NCBI RefSeq assembly: GCF_900890425.1
Contig: NZ_CAAHFG010000001.1
Location: 1,860,001-1,924,000, forward strand
Direction of reading: 5' to 3'
DNA: 64,000 nt
From: Pontiella desulfatans
GTDB lineage: Bacteria > Verrucomicrobiota > Kiritimatiellia > Kiritimatiellales > Pontiellaceae
The position numbers and the translations under genes are program-made. How positions within the stretch are numbered: the first letter of the stretch is position 1; every line of letters starts with the position of its first letter. Positions 1 to 8,408 of the stretch are shown here, piece by piece. The notes under the pieces are model-generated. The model was given only the letters and a program-made list of their open reading frames with translations. It was not told the DNA's origin and searched no databases.

Positions 1-2351
1 AGGAGCAACCCTTGCCCGTGGTGGTTGGCGTGGAGGTTCTGCAGGGTGAGGGTGCCGTTGCCGACATCGGCCAGGATGTCGGGGTTGCCCCAAACCATGG
101 TGTTGATCAGGGTGGCCTCGGAATCGAAACCGTCGGAAATGAGGATGGCCGTTTTGTTTTGCGACGACATGGCCACGAGCTCGGTGTTGACCATCGAGAT
201 TTCGCCGTGTCCGTATTCAAAATAGCAGCTGATTTTGGAACCGTCGGTGCCGTGGCCATGGCTGACGCAGTTGATTGCCCCCTCGCCGTTCTGCTGGGTG
301 AAATGGATGCCGTAGAGCGAACCGAAGACAAAGTTTTGGTAGAGGAACTGGTTTTCGGTATGGCCGACCACCAAGGCATCGAGGTTTTCCTTCTGGTACG
401 TCCAGAACCGGGCTCCAGTCCCACTGGAAACACCGCCGTCGGTCTTGTTGGCATAGAGCGGGTTTCGGCGTGGTGCGCGCGACCAATAGTGCGGGTTGAA
501 CTGCATGTTTTGCACGATTCCGTTCCGGCTTCCGCCGCCGACGGCAACGCCCACCTTGAAGGGGGCGCCGGAGGGATAGTCGATGAAGTGGCGGTCGCAC
601 CGGTGCGACATGAAGTCGATGAACTTGAACGGATTGGCGGCGTTGACGTTGATGACATAGATGTTTTCACCGCGCCCCTGGATGAGGAAGGGATATTCCT
701 TCACCTCCTCGATCCGCTGTTCCGGATAGTTGAACGAAAGCCCGCGCATGCCGCTGTTGGCCTCCATGGCAATGGTTGGTTCGTCATCCGGGGGATAGAT
801 GTGGAGCACGCTTCCGCCGCCCATGGTGTGGTGCGGCACGTCGTGAACACCGCGCAATTCCACGCCCCCCGGAATGCTAAGGCGGCCTTTGATCAGATAG
901 TCCTGCCCCGGCAGCAGCACCATGCCGCCTCCATTGCGGGCGCTGTTGTCCAGTGCTTGCTGGATGGCGGCGGCATCGTCGGAGCCGGAGGGATGGACGA
1001 CCTCCAACGCAGGCTTGGCCGGGACATATTGCGTTCGCGTTGTTTTATGAAAGTCGGGAATGGGGTTCAGGCCCGGAGGTGCGTCCGATTGCTGGACGAT
1101 GCCGTCCGGGGCTTCGCTTTGCACCATGGGCAATGGGTTGGGGTATTGGTTGCCGGCCAGCACCACGCCGATGACCTTTTCCCCAATCCGGATCCGGCTG
1201 TTCTTGTCCTTGAGCGCGGAACCGAGGATCGAGTGCGCACCTTTGTCGAGTACGACATTGCCGCTCAGCACGCGGCACTGCTCCATCAGGATGTTGCCGC
1301 TTCCGTTCGAACGCAAGGCTTCCTTCCCGCTGAAGATGCAGGTCGAAAAAAGTAGGGCGGAGTCGAATTTTTCATCAACCAGCACGCCGTGCTGCGCGCC
1401 GTCGAAATAGCATTCCGTGAACACCATGCCGAAGGGGTTGGTTTTTTCCACCTCCATGGCGGTGGCGCAGTTGCGGATGATCAGATGGTAGAACTGTGCA
1501 TTGGCCGCACCGCGCACGCCTTCGGAAATCATGAAGCCTCGGGCATAGCCCTCGATCTCCACGTCGGCGACATATTCCCAGTCGGAGCGCAGCATGTGGA
1601 TGGCCGTACCGTTTTCCATGGTCCAGTCCAGATTCCTGGGCGATTTGGGCAGGCCGCCCAGGCACCACCAACGCGGGGAAAAGCGGATTTTTTCCAGGCG
1701 GCCGATATCGGTGGTGGAGTCGTATTGGATCCCCGTTTTAAGCGGGGTTCCATAGACGTTGCGCACCAGGTGCAGCTCGTTGCCGCCGGGCCCGATGCGG
1801 ATGCCCTGGTAGGGGTTCACCAGGGTCAGGTTTTCGAAGGTGGCGTTGTCGCCGCCCTTCTGGATCAGGCACCAGGGGTAGGGGTCGGGGTTCTGGTGGG
1901 ACTGCAGCGGATACCAAATATTCAGGTCTTTGATGCCCGCACAGTAATCGACCGTGATAAACGGAGTCCCGTCGGGATCGCCCTTGCCCGCCAGCGGCAT
2001 GAGGATGGTGCCCCGCACCGATGGATTCTCCCTGGTTGGTTCGTTCCATTCACCGCGCAGGGTGACGGCAACTGGAATTTTGAGGTTTCCCTTGAAGAGA
2101 TAACGGCCCTCCGGAACAAACACCGTTCCGCCGCCGGCCTCGTGCATCCGGTCCAGCGCCGTTTGGAAGGCCTTGGTGCAGTCCTTCCTGCCATCGCCCT
2201 TAGCCCCGAAGTCCTCCACGTTGTAGCCCGCCACCACCACATCGGTGGTCGGGTATTTTGTTTTAATGATCTGCCACTCCGGTTTATCCGGTGCACCGGC
2301 AGAAATTGAAGAAATCAGGAGCAGGGTGGAAAAAAGTGTTCTATGAATCAT
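1..2351 (-). CDS. secreted right-handed beta-helix (pectate-lyase-3-like) protein, C-terminus cut by window edge
   Basis: The frame is open from ATG at 2351 to the window edge, giving 783 codons without a stop, so the C-terminus is missing. The N-terminus is a hydrophobic signal peptide of about 19 residues. It is followed near residue 45 by DFGAKGDGRKD, the hallmark start of the pectate-lyase-3/glycosyl hydrolase 28-like beta-helix fold, and later by Asn/Gly-rich strands typical of parallel beta-helices. Such proteins bind or cleave polysaccharides outside the cytoplasm; lyase, hydrolase or binding activity cannot be told from the sequence. The start lies 2 bp after the stop of the DUF1080 gene, so the two are surely co-transcribed with the upstream sulfatase unit. 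Long plus-strand ORFs over this gene are codon-aligned shadows. Confidence 0.85.
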   Translation of the reverse strand, partial: MIHRTLFSTLLLISSISAGAPDKPEWQIIKTKYPTTDVVVAGYNVEDFGAKGDGRKDCTKAFQTALDRMHEAGGGTVFVPEGRYLFKGNLKIPVAVTLRGEWNEPTRENPSVRGTILMPLAGKGDPDGTPFITVDYCAGIKDLNIWYPLQSHQNPDPYPWCLIQKGGDNATFENLTLVNPYQGIRIGPGGNELHLVRNVYGTPLKTGIQYDSTTDIGRLEKIRFSPRWWCLGGLPKSPRNLDWTMENGTAIHMLRSDWEYVADVEIEGYARGFMISEGVRGAANAQFYHLIIRNCATAMEVEKTNPFGMVFTECYFDGAQHGVLVDEKFDSALLFSTCIFSGKEALRSNGSGNILMEQCRVLSGNVVLDKGAHSILGSALKDKNSRIRIGEKVIGVVLAGNQYPNPLPMVQSEAPDGIVQQSDAPPGLNPIPDFHKTTRTQYVPAKPALEVVHPSGSDDAAAIQQALDNSARNGGGMVLLPGQDYLIKGRLSIPGGVELRGVHDVPHHTMGGGSVLHIYPPDDEPTIAMEANSGMRGLSFNYPEQRIEEVKEYPFLIQGRGENIYVINVNAANPFKFIDFMSHRCDRHFIDYPSGAPFKVGVAVGGGSRNGIVQNMQFNPHYWSRAPRRNPLYANKTDGGVSSGTGARFWTYQKENLDALVVGHTENQFLYQNFVFGSLYGIHFTQQNGEGAINCVSHGHGTDGSKISCYFEYGHGEISMVNTELVAMSSQNKTAILISDGFDSEATLINTMVWGNPDILADVGNGTLTLQNLHANHHGQGLL

Positions 2352-2353
2352 GA

Positions 2354-2977
2354 TTATTTCAATGCGCGGACTTTGATTTCGCGGTAGTAGGTGATGCTTT
2401 TCGGATCGTGTCCCTGGAGGGCGAAGGTGCCGGAGCTTAAACGGCGGTCCTTGAATTTTTCAGGGGGTTGAAGGTCGGCCGGCTCGGTGTATTCGTTCAC
2501 CACCTTGCCGTCGATGAGGATGGTGATGGTCTTGCCTTTCACGCGGATGAGATAGTCGAACCATTCGTCGTCCTTGGAGGGCGCATCGTTCATGACATCC
2601 TGCACGGCGTAGATGCTGGCGGTCTTGCGCTTGTCCTTATGCGTTGTGTTAACCTGAGCTTCATAGCCATGCGACGGCCAGCCGGTTTCCTGGTATTCGG
2701 TGTGGAAGAATATGCCGCCGTTGGAGCCGGGCGTGGTTTTGACCTTTGCGCTGAACTCGAAATTTGTGAAGGAGCCCGGAATCGTTTCGGTGCCCATCCA
2801 GAACAGGTGCGAACGCCCGCCCTCCACCTTGAGCGTATCGCCCTCAACGATGCTGAAGCATCCTTCGGTTTCGCTCGCCTTCCAGCCCTCGAGGCCGGAG
2901 CCAGCGAACAAGGTTTGCCACTCGCCGGAAAATGCGGTGGTGGCACAGATGAATATGATTCCAATACTTATTTTCAT
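2354..2977 (-). CDS. secreted DUF1080 (3-keto-disaccharide hydrolase-like, LamG-type) protein
   Basis: A 207-residue protein with a short signal peptide ending near residue 17 (TAFSG). The rest is one DUF1080 domain: early TLFAGSGLEGW, central NGGIFFHTEYQ, then DEWFDYLIRVKG and a C-terminal SGTFALQGHDP strand pair. The fold is a concanavalin/LamG beta-sandwich. Some members hydrolyse 3-keto-glycosides, others probably only bind glycans. It sits between a sulfatase and a beta-helix protein in a minus-strand carbohydrate unit. A 14-bp operator-like sequence lies about 60 bp upstream, in the 106-bp gap after the sulfatase, so it may have its own regulated promoter. Family assignment is firm; the reaction is not known. 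Confidence 0.88.
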   Translation of the reverse strand: MKISIGIIFICATTAFSGEWQTLFAGSGLEGWKASETEGCFSIVEGDTLKVEGGRSHLFWMGTETIPGSFTNFEFSAKVKTTPGSNGGIFFHTEYQETGWPSHGYEAQVNTTHKDKRKTASIYAVQDVMNDAPSKDDEWFDYLIRVKGKTITILIDGKVVNEYTEPADLQPPEKFKDRRLSSGTFALQGHDPKSITYYREIKVRALK

Positions 2978-3035
2978 GACGGATCTCCGGGGTGATCAGT
3001 TGTTTTTTGATTTCAGGCGTTAAACAGCATTGCAG

Positions 3036-3049
3036 GATGAAACGTTTAT
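3036..3049. promoter_or_regulatory. operator-like site, copy 2 (before the DUF1080 gene)
   Basis: The 14-mer GATGAAACGTTTAT occurs here and again identically at 5528-5541. Its centre AAACGTTT is palindromic, as in LacI-family operators (TGAAACGTTTCA-like). It lies in the gap between the sulfatase stop and the DUF1080 start. Operator function is inferred from the exact repetition in two promoters of one locus; no cognate regulator gene is in the window. Confidence 0.5.
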
Positions 3050-3083
3050 TCCAAGCTATTTTGGACACGTTGGATGCGGGGCT

Positions 3084-4496
3084 TCACATCGAGTGGTCAT
3101 CGGCTGGCTTTCCTTTTTTTTCGGGGAGGTTGATTCCTTCCGCCTTCAGTCGCGCAACGAGGCTGGCTCGAAGTTTGCGCAGCGTTGCGGCATATTCGGG
3201 ATTAACGGCGAGATTGCTGAATTGTTTTGGATCTTTCTTCATGTCGTAGAGTTCTTCCGAACCATTCGTGTAGCGCATGTAGGCGAATTGGTTTTCGCGC
3301 AAGGAGAAGCCGTTGTTCAACGAAAGGGCTGCATCCCGGACGGTTGCACCGGGGTTGCGCAGCACTGGAACCAGGCTCTTGCCCTGCACGCTTGCAGGAA
3401 TTGGAAGCCCGGCCAGCTCGGCGAGGGTGGGGTAGATATCGACCAGTTCCGTCAGGGCGTCGGTCCGGGCGGGGTTGAAACCGGGCGCCGAGATGATGAG
3501 CGGCACGCGCGTGACCTCTTCATGGAGGTTGCTTTTTTGCCAAAACGTATGCTCGCCGAGGTGGTAGCCGTGGTCGCTGAGAAAAACGATCGCGGTGCTG
3601 CTGCGCAGTCCGAGCCGGTCGAGCTCGTCGATGATGCGCCCGACCTGCTCATCCATGAAGGTGACGGTTGCATAGTATGCCGACCACATGCGCTTCTGGT
3701 TGTCGGGATATTGCCCAATGGGATTGGTGGCGTTCTTTGTTTTGGCCAGTCCGGCTTGCGGAATGTCGTCGAGGTCGTTCACGGGCACCTCCGGCAGTTC
3801 GATCCCTTGCCATGGGTAGGGTGCGAAATAGTGCTCCGGCGCGACGTTCGGATAGTGCGGGCGCACCAACCCAGCGGCGATGAAAAACGGTTTGTCTCCA
3901 TGCTTGCGCAGTAGCTCGATGGTTTTGTCGGCCGTTTTATGGTCCGGTTGATCGGAGCCGTCGCCTTCGTAGCTGACCGAAACAAACATCCGGTTTTTCA
4001 TTTTAGTCGATTCACGCCCCTCCAGCTCGGTCGTGAAAATGTTCTGGTTCAGGCAGGCATAATCCCCCGGCGTGTGGGCTTCCATCCCTTGGGAGTTGAA
4101 GCGCTCCGTCCAGGAGCTGGCCACGTCGGCGCCATGGGTGCCATCGATAATGTCGCCGGGCACGCGCATGTGGTAGATCTTCCCGACGCGCGCGCTGTAC
4201 CAGCCCTTGTTTTTGAAGTGCTCTGCCAGGTTGATGCCTTTGTCATCCGTATAGCGGCTATACATGAACGACTGCCGGGAAGGCGCGCACCATACCCCCT
4301 GGCAGTAGGCGCGACTGAACACCAGACCTTCACGTGCCAGACGATCGAGGTTGGGCGTTTGGCACACCTCGTCGCCATAGCAACCCAGCACGCTCGCCTT
4401 AAGGTCGTCGGAAACAAGTAGCAGCACATTGCGAATTGAACCGCTGTAGGCAGGCAGCACAACCGCAAGGGCCAAGGTGGCGAGGAGCAGGCGCAT
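3084..4496 (-). CDS. secreted sulfatase, iduronate-2-sulfatase-like (family S1)
   Basis: A 470-residue sulfatase. ATG at 4496 was chosen because it starts a clean signal peptide (RLLLATLALAVVLPAYSG) preceded by GAGGG. The longer open frame upstream only reads the HAD gene out of frame. After VLLLVSDDLKAS (metal-binding Asp30-Asp31) comes CAPSR at residues 70-74, the Cys-type formylglycine motif needing an anaerobic or FGE maturase. The later GKIYHM, FLSDHGYHLGEH and HTFWQKSNLHEE blocks are those of iduronate-2-sulfatase-like enzymes. It should remove sulfate esters from a polysaccharide in the periplasm or outside the cell. It starts 13 bp after the HAD gene stop, in the same unit. Substrate is not deducible. 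Confidence 0.93.
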   Translation of the reverse strand: MRLLLATLALAVVLPAYSGSIRNVLLLVSDDLKASVLGCYGDEVCQTPNLDRLAREGLVFSRAYCQGVWCAPSRQSFMYSRYTDDKGINLAEHFKNKGWYSARVGKIYHMRVPGDIIDGTHGADVASSWTERFNSQGMEAHTPGDYACLNQNIFTTELEGRESTKMKNRMFVSVSYEGDGSDQPDHKTADKTIELLRKHGDKPFFIAAGLVRPHYPNVAPEHYFAPYPWQGIELPEVPVNDLDDIPQAGLAKTKNATNPIGQYPDNQKRMWSAYYATVTFMDEQVGRIIDELDRLGLRSSTAIVFLSDHGYHLGEHTFWQKSNLHEEVTRVPLIISAPGFNPARTDALTELVDIYPTLAELAGLPIPASVQGKSLVPVLRNPGATVRDAALSLNNGFSLRENQFAYMRYTNGSEELYDMKKDPKQFSNLAVNPEYAATLRKLRASLVARLKAEGINLPEKKGKPADDHSM

Positions 4497-4509
4497 GCCC
4501 TCGACCCGG

Positions 4510-5493
4510 TTAACGACGCTGCTTGATTTTTTCAAGCAAGGCTTCGAAGTCCTCGACATATTGCTTGCAAAGGCCGCGGGTGCCGGACTGGTCGATGTTG
4601 CCGCCGCCGATGCCCCAGGGCTGCATACCGGCCAGCAGGATGGAGCAGATGCCCGCGCCGCTGTCTTCGATGCCGATGGCGGAATGGCGCTGGCTGAAAT
4701 CCATACCCAGTCCGACACGCATCGTTTCGGCGTAGAGCCACGGGTGGGGTTTGGGCGAGAGTTCGCCGAGCGTTCCGGCTTCGCCTTTGCGCAGCGCGTG
4801 GCCGGCGGTGATGATGGCATCATAAAAGTCGGCGGGGTCGCCCATGCCGAGCGTTTTGAAGGCATCGAGGATTTCTGGATAGGCTTTTTCATATAAACCA
4901 GACGTCACCAAACCGATTCGCATGTCCATGTTTTTTAATTCGAGCAGGAACTCCTTGATGCCGGGCGATGGGCGGAAGGCGCCGGGCTTGCCCTTGCCTT
5001 CAAGGATCAGCTGCATTTCGCGGTGCGTGTGTTCGAAATAATAGGTGCGAGCTTCCTCTACCGTTTTTTCCGGACAATATTTCGTGACGCAATATTGCAG
5101 GTGTTCGGAAACCGAGTGGCCGGAAACATAGGGGAGGTCGGATTCTTCGAGTTCAAAGCCTGGATTGCCCAGCAGGCTGGCGGTACTGAGTTGGATGATC
5201 CAGATCCAGAATTCCTCGCTATGCACGGTGGTGCCGTCGAGATCCATCAAAACGGCGGTAATCGGATCTTCCCGCTCCACGGAATGGACCGGATAGTAGG
5301 CCGGGTAACCCAGCGCCGAATTCACCAGCGCCATGGTTTGGTCGGAAAATCCAATGAACTCCACTTTTCCATCACCGGTCTTGCCAATGGCCTGAACGCC
5401 GTTGGTTCCCGTGGTAAAGCGGTGGTCAGAGGTTTGTTTCAGTTCGTTGAGACCGAGCGACTCGATCGTGGTTCCTAGCTCCGGAAATTGCAT
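4510..5493 (-). CDS. HAD-superfamily hydrolase (beta-phosphoglucomutase/phosphatase-like) with N-terminal extension
   Basis: A 327-residue HAD protein. The catalytic motif DLDGT (Asp84, Asp86) is preceded by an unusual region of about 80 residues with no recognised domain. Motif II is GLVTSG, motif III is the SPKPHPW lysine, and motif IV is GIEDSGAG. A large helical cap lies between motifs I and II, as in beta-phosphoglucomutase and sugar-phosphate phosphatases. It is cytoplasmic, with no signal peptide. As first gene of the minus-strand unit next to sulfatases and a GH38 enzyme, it probably handles a phosphorylated sugar from the same glycan. Mutase versus phosphatase cannot be decided from sequence. 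Confidence 0.85.
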   Translation of the reverse strand: MQFPELGTTIESLGLNELKQTSDHRFTTGTNGVQAIGKTGDGKVEFIGFSDQTMALVNSALGYPAYYPVHSVEREDPITAVLMDLDGTTVHSEEFWIWIIQLSTASLLGNPGFELEESDLPYVSGHSVSEHLQYCVTKYCPEKTVEEARTYYFEHTHREMQLILEGKGKPGAFRPSPGIKEFLLELKNMDMRIGLVTSGLYEKAYPEILDAFKTLGMGDPADFYDAIITAGHALRKGEAGTLGELSPKPHPWLYAETMRVGLGMDFSQRHSAIGIEDSGAGICSILLAGMQPWGIGGGNIDQSGTRGLCKQYVEDFEALLEKIKQRR

Positions 5494-5527
5494 GCTGAAT
5501 CCATTTAGGTAAAATTAGTGCTTGTGT

Positions 5528-5541
5528 GATGAAACGTTTAT
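5528..5541. promoter_or_regulatory. operator-like site, copy 1 (divergent HAD / GH38 promoter)
   Basis: Identical 14-mer GATGAAACGTTTAT to that at 3036-3049, in the 107-bp region between the divergently transcribed HAD gene and the GH38 gene. Its position allows control of both directions. The AAACGTTT centre suits a LacI-type dimer, but the regulator is not in view. Confidence 0.5.
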
Positions 5542-5600
5542 CCTATAGTGGTTGTTACTTAGTCAATCCAATTTTCAAACGAAACACGAGGAAACAAATC

Positions 5601-8405
5601 ATGAATAAGAAAACCGCTTTAGTTGTTGCACACACGCACTGGGACCGCGAATGGCGCTACCCGATCTGGAAAACCCGCTCGCTATTGATCGAATTCATGG
5701 ACTGGCTGATCGATATTCTGGAAAACGACCCGGCATACGACAGTTTCCTGCTCGATGGCCAGACCGTCTGTGTTGACGATTATCTGCAAGTCCGCCCCGA
5801 AAACCGCGACCGCATTGCCGCACTGGTCAAGGCCGGCAAGCTGGTGGTTGGGCCCTGGTACACGTTGCCCGACCTCTTCCCGATTTCCGGCGAATGCCTC
5901 GTGCGCAATCTACAGACCGGCATCCGGTTCGCGGAGGAACTCGGCGGCTACAACCCGATTGCCTACCACACCTTCGGCTGGGGGCAGACCGCGCAGTTCC
6001 CGCAGATTTACCAGGATATTGGCATTCACTATGCCGTTGCCGCCAAAAAAGTTTCCGAAGAGCGCGCGCCCAACAGCGAATTCATCTGGACGGCGCCGGA
6101 CGGATCGGAGCTGCTGACCTCGCGCCTCGGCCACTTCACCCGCCAGAACGGCTATTTCTATCTGCACTTCCCGGTTCGGCTGAACAATATCTACGACGAC
6201 AACCAGTATGCCTGGGAGTGGGGCAAAACCGGCGTGGCCTACCACCGCGCCGACGAAAACAATTATCAGAACGACTATTTCCGCATCGACCATGAAGATG
6301 GCTACTTCAAGGAAAACGTCAAAGATGCCGCGCAGCGAACGTGGGACAACATGGACAAGACGCTGGTCGACGACTGGCGCCTGCTGATGTGCGGGTGCGA
6401 CTTTTCGACTCCCAATCCCTATCTGCCGCGGATGGTGAAGGATTGCAACGAAGCGCTGCCGGAGATCGAGTTCCGGATGGCCTCGCTGAAGGAATATTTC
6501 CAGGGCGTGGAGGAGCGGCTCGACCGATCCATCGTACCGGTGGTCCATGGCGAGCTGCGCGATGGCGAGCCAAGCCATGCCTCCGCCAACGCACTGGCGA
6601 CCCGTATTCACATCAAGCAACTGAACAAACAGGTTGAGAACGTGTTCATGCGCCGGATGGAACCATTGGCCGCATCGCTTTCCATGCTGGGCGAAACCTA
6701 TCCAACGAACTTTATCGGCAAGGGCTGGAACTATCTGCTCAAAGCGCACCCGCACGATTCCATCAACGGTGTCACGCAGGACAAGACCGTGGTGGACAAC
6801 CTCTATCGCCTCAACCAGGCGCTGGAAATCGGGGAAACCATCTATGAAGATTCCATTGCCGCGTTGCTGAAGCGCCTGGATCTTTCCGCCTTCGGGCAGA
6901 CCGACACGCTGTTGCTGCTCCACAACCCACAACCGCGCCCGGTGCGCGAGGTGGTCAAGGTGGCCATCGACACGCCGCGCTCCGAAGACTGCTGGACGCT
7001 GGGCGTGGTCGACGCGGACGGCACCCGTCTGGCGATCCAGGAAATCACGCGCGATGAGCACAAGCAACCCGTGCACGATGTCGAGGCGCGGCCGTGGCCA
7101 TACTATGTCGACCGTCATCAGCTCTATCTCGACACCGGCGAAATCCCGGCCGGCGGCTACAAGATCGTCAAGGTGGTCAACGAACGAACCTATTGGCGAG
7201 AGGAGGAGTGGTGGCCGGCCATGCGCAAGAGCGCCGGCGGCTTCATCGGGCAGGGTGCCATGAAAATGGAAAACGCATTCCTGAAGGTGGAGGTGAATTC
7301 CGACGGAACCTTCAACCTGACCGACAAGTCGAACGGCCGCACCATCGAAAACATGCACCACTTCGAAGACGAAGGCGACACGGGCGACTACTGGGCCTAC
7401 TATGCACCCTATAAAAACCAGGCCATCACCAGCCGCGGCTTCGGTTCGCGCATCTGGATGGAGGACAACGGCCCGCTCAGCGCGACCATCGGCATTGAAA
7501 CCATCATGAAGGTTCCGGCCCATGCGGAATACGGCAACGTCAAGGTGCAGGGCTACGGCAAGCGGTGCGATCGCCTCGTGGACCTCAAGATTGTTTCACG
7601 CATCACACTCAACAAGGACAGCAAGCACCTGAAGGTGAAAACCTCCATCGACAATACCGCCAAGGACCATCGCATACGCCTGATGATCCCGACCGACATC
7701 CAGACCGACTTCTCGGATGCAGCCGGACACTTCACGGTTGACCATCGCGGCATCGTCCACGAAAAGGATGCCGATGGAAAATTCTACCCCGAAATGGCGC
7801 TGCGCCCGATGAGCGTCTTCTGCGACGCGAGCGATGGCACCAACGGAATGGCCGTACTCAATAACTGCCTGACCGAATTCCAGCTGCTTGAGGATGACCG
7901 CGGGACGATCGCATTGACCCTGCTGCGCGCCATCCGCAACCGCATTTGCACCGAGTCGCGCGTTTCATCCGAATTCCCGGAAGCGCTCGGTAGCCAGATG
8001 CTCCAGACGGTGGACTATGAATATGCGATCTATCCGCACGCCGGAAACTGGGCCGAGGGCGCCGTCTACGCCGAGGCCGACAAGCTGAACGCCAAGCCGG
8101 CAGTCACCCAGATTTCCATGAACCGCGGTGGCGACCTGCCAACGGTGGCCTCGCACTATGCCATCGACAACGATGCGCTGGTGCTTTCCTCCATCACCAA
8201 AACGCATGGCCGCAATTCCCTGATGCTCCGCCTGTTCAACCCGACCGGCGAAACGCAGGAGGGCACGGTCAAGTTCGGCCTCCCGGTTTCCAAGGCCTGG
8301 AAAAACAACCTGATCGAAACGCGCGGGGAGGAGTTGGAGCTACTGGACGGCGCGGTTGCGCTCTCTGTCCCGAAGGGTCGGATTGTGACGATTGAAGTGG
8401 AGTGA
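5601..8405 (+). CDS. glycoside hydrolase family 38 alpha-mannosidase homologue, nucleophile position altered
   Basis: A 934-residue cytoplasmic GH38 protein. ATG at 5601 follows GAGGAAAC and begins just before the conserved HTHWDREW (zinc ligands His13 and Asp15). The upstream in-frame start at 5526 lies in the promoter. PWYTLPD...SGE near residue 85 and the HDSINGVTQDKT block (zinc His) are present, followed by the beta-sandwich C-terminal half. The segment that normally carries the nucleophile/zinc Asp (P-D-x-F-G...AQxPQI) reads A-Y-H-T-F-G-W-G-Q-T-A-Q-F-P-Q-I, so the Asp is His123 and two residues are inserted. GH38 enzymes normally release alpha-mannose; this variant may act differently. 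It heads the plus-strand unit with two sulfatases (next ATG 3 bp after its stop). Confidence 0.9.
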   Translation: MNKKTALVVAHTHWDREWRYPIWKTRSLLIEFMDWLIDILENDPAYDSFLLDGQTVCVDDYLQVRPENRDRIAALVKAGKLVVGPWYTLPDLFPISGECLVRNLQTGIRFAEELGGYNPIAYHTFGWGQTAQFPQIYQDIGIHYAVAAKKVSEERAPNSEFIWTAPDGSELLTSRLGHFTRQNGYFYLHFPVRLNNIYDDNQYAWEWGKTGVAYHRADENNYQNDYFRIDHEDGYFKENVKDAAQRTWDNMDKTLVDDWRLLMCGCDFSTPNPYLPRMVKDCNEALPEIEFRMASLKEYFQGVEERLDRSIVPVVHGELRDGEPSHASANALATRIHIKQLNKQVENVFMRRMEPLAASLSMLGETYPTNFIGKGWNYLLKAHPHDSINGVTQDKTVVDNLYRLNQALEIGETIYEDSIAALLKRLDLSAFGQTDTLLLLHNPQPRPVREVVKVAIDTPRSEDCWTLGVVDADGTRLAIQEITRDEHKQPVHDVEARPWPYYVDRHQLYLDTGEIPAGGYKIVKVVNERTYWREEEWWPAMRKSAGGFIGQGAMKMENAFLKVEVNSDGTFNLTDKSNGRTIENMHHFEDEGDTGDYWAYYAPYKNQAITSRGFGSRIWMEDNGPLSATIGIETIMKVPAHAEYGNVKVQGYGKRCDRLVDLKIVSRITLNKDSKHLKVKTSIDNTAKDHRIRLMIPTDIQTDFSDAAGHFTVDHRGIVHEKDADGKFYPEMALRPMSVFCDASDGTNGMAVLNNCLTEFQLLEDDRGTIALTLLRAIRNRICTESRVSSEFPEALGSQMLQTVDYEYAIYPHAGNWAEGAVYAEADKLNAKPAVTQISMNRGGDLPTVASHYAIDNDALVLSSITKTHGRNSLMLRLFNPTGETQEGTVKFGLPVSKAWKNNLIETRGEELELLDGAVALSVPKGRIVTIEVE

Positions 8406-8408
8406 TTG

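Noticed and set aside
4497-4892. N-terminal extension of the first sulfatase to 4892
   Set aside because: It reads the HAD gene out of frame. A proper signal peptide and ribosome site mark 4496 as the start.
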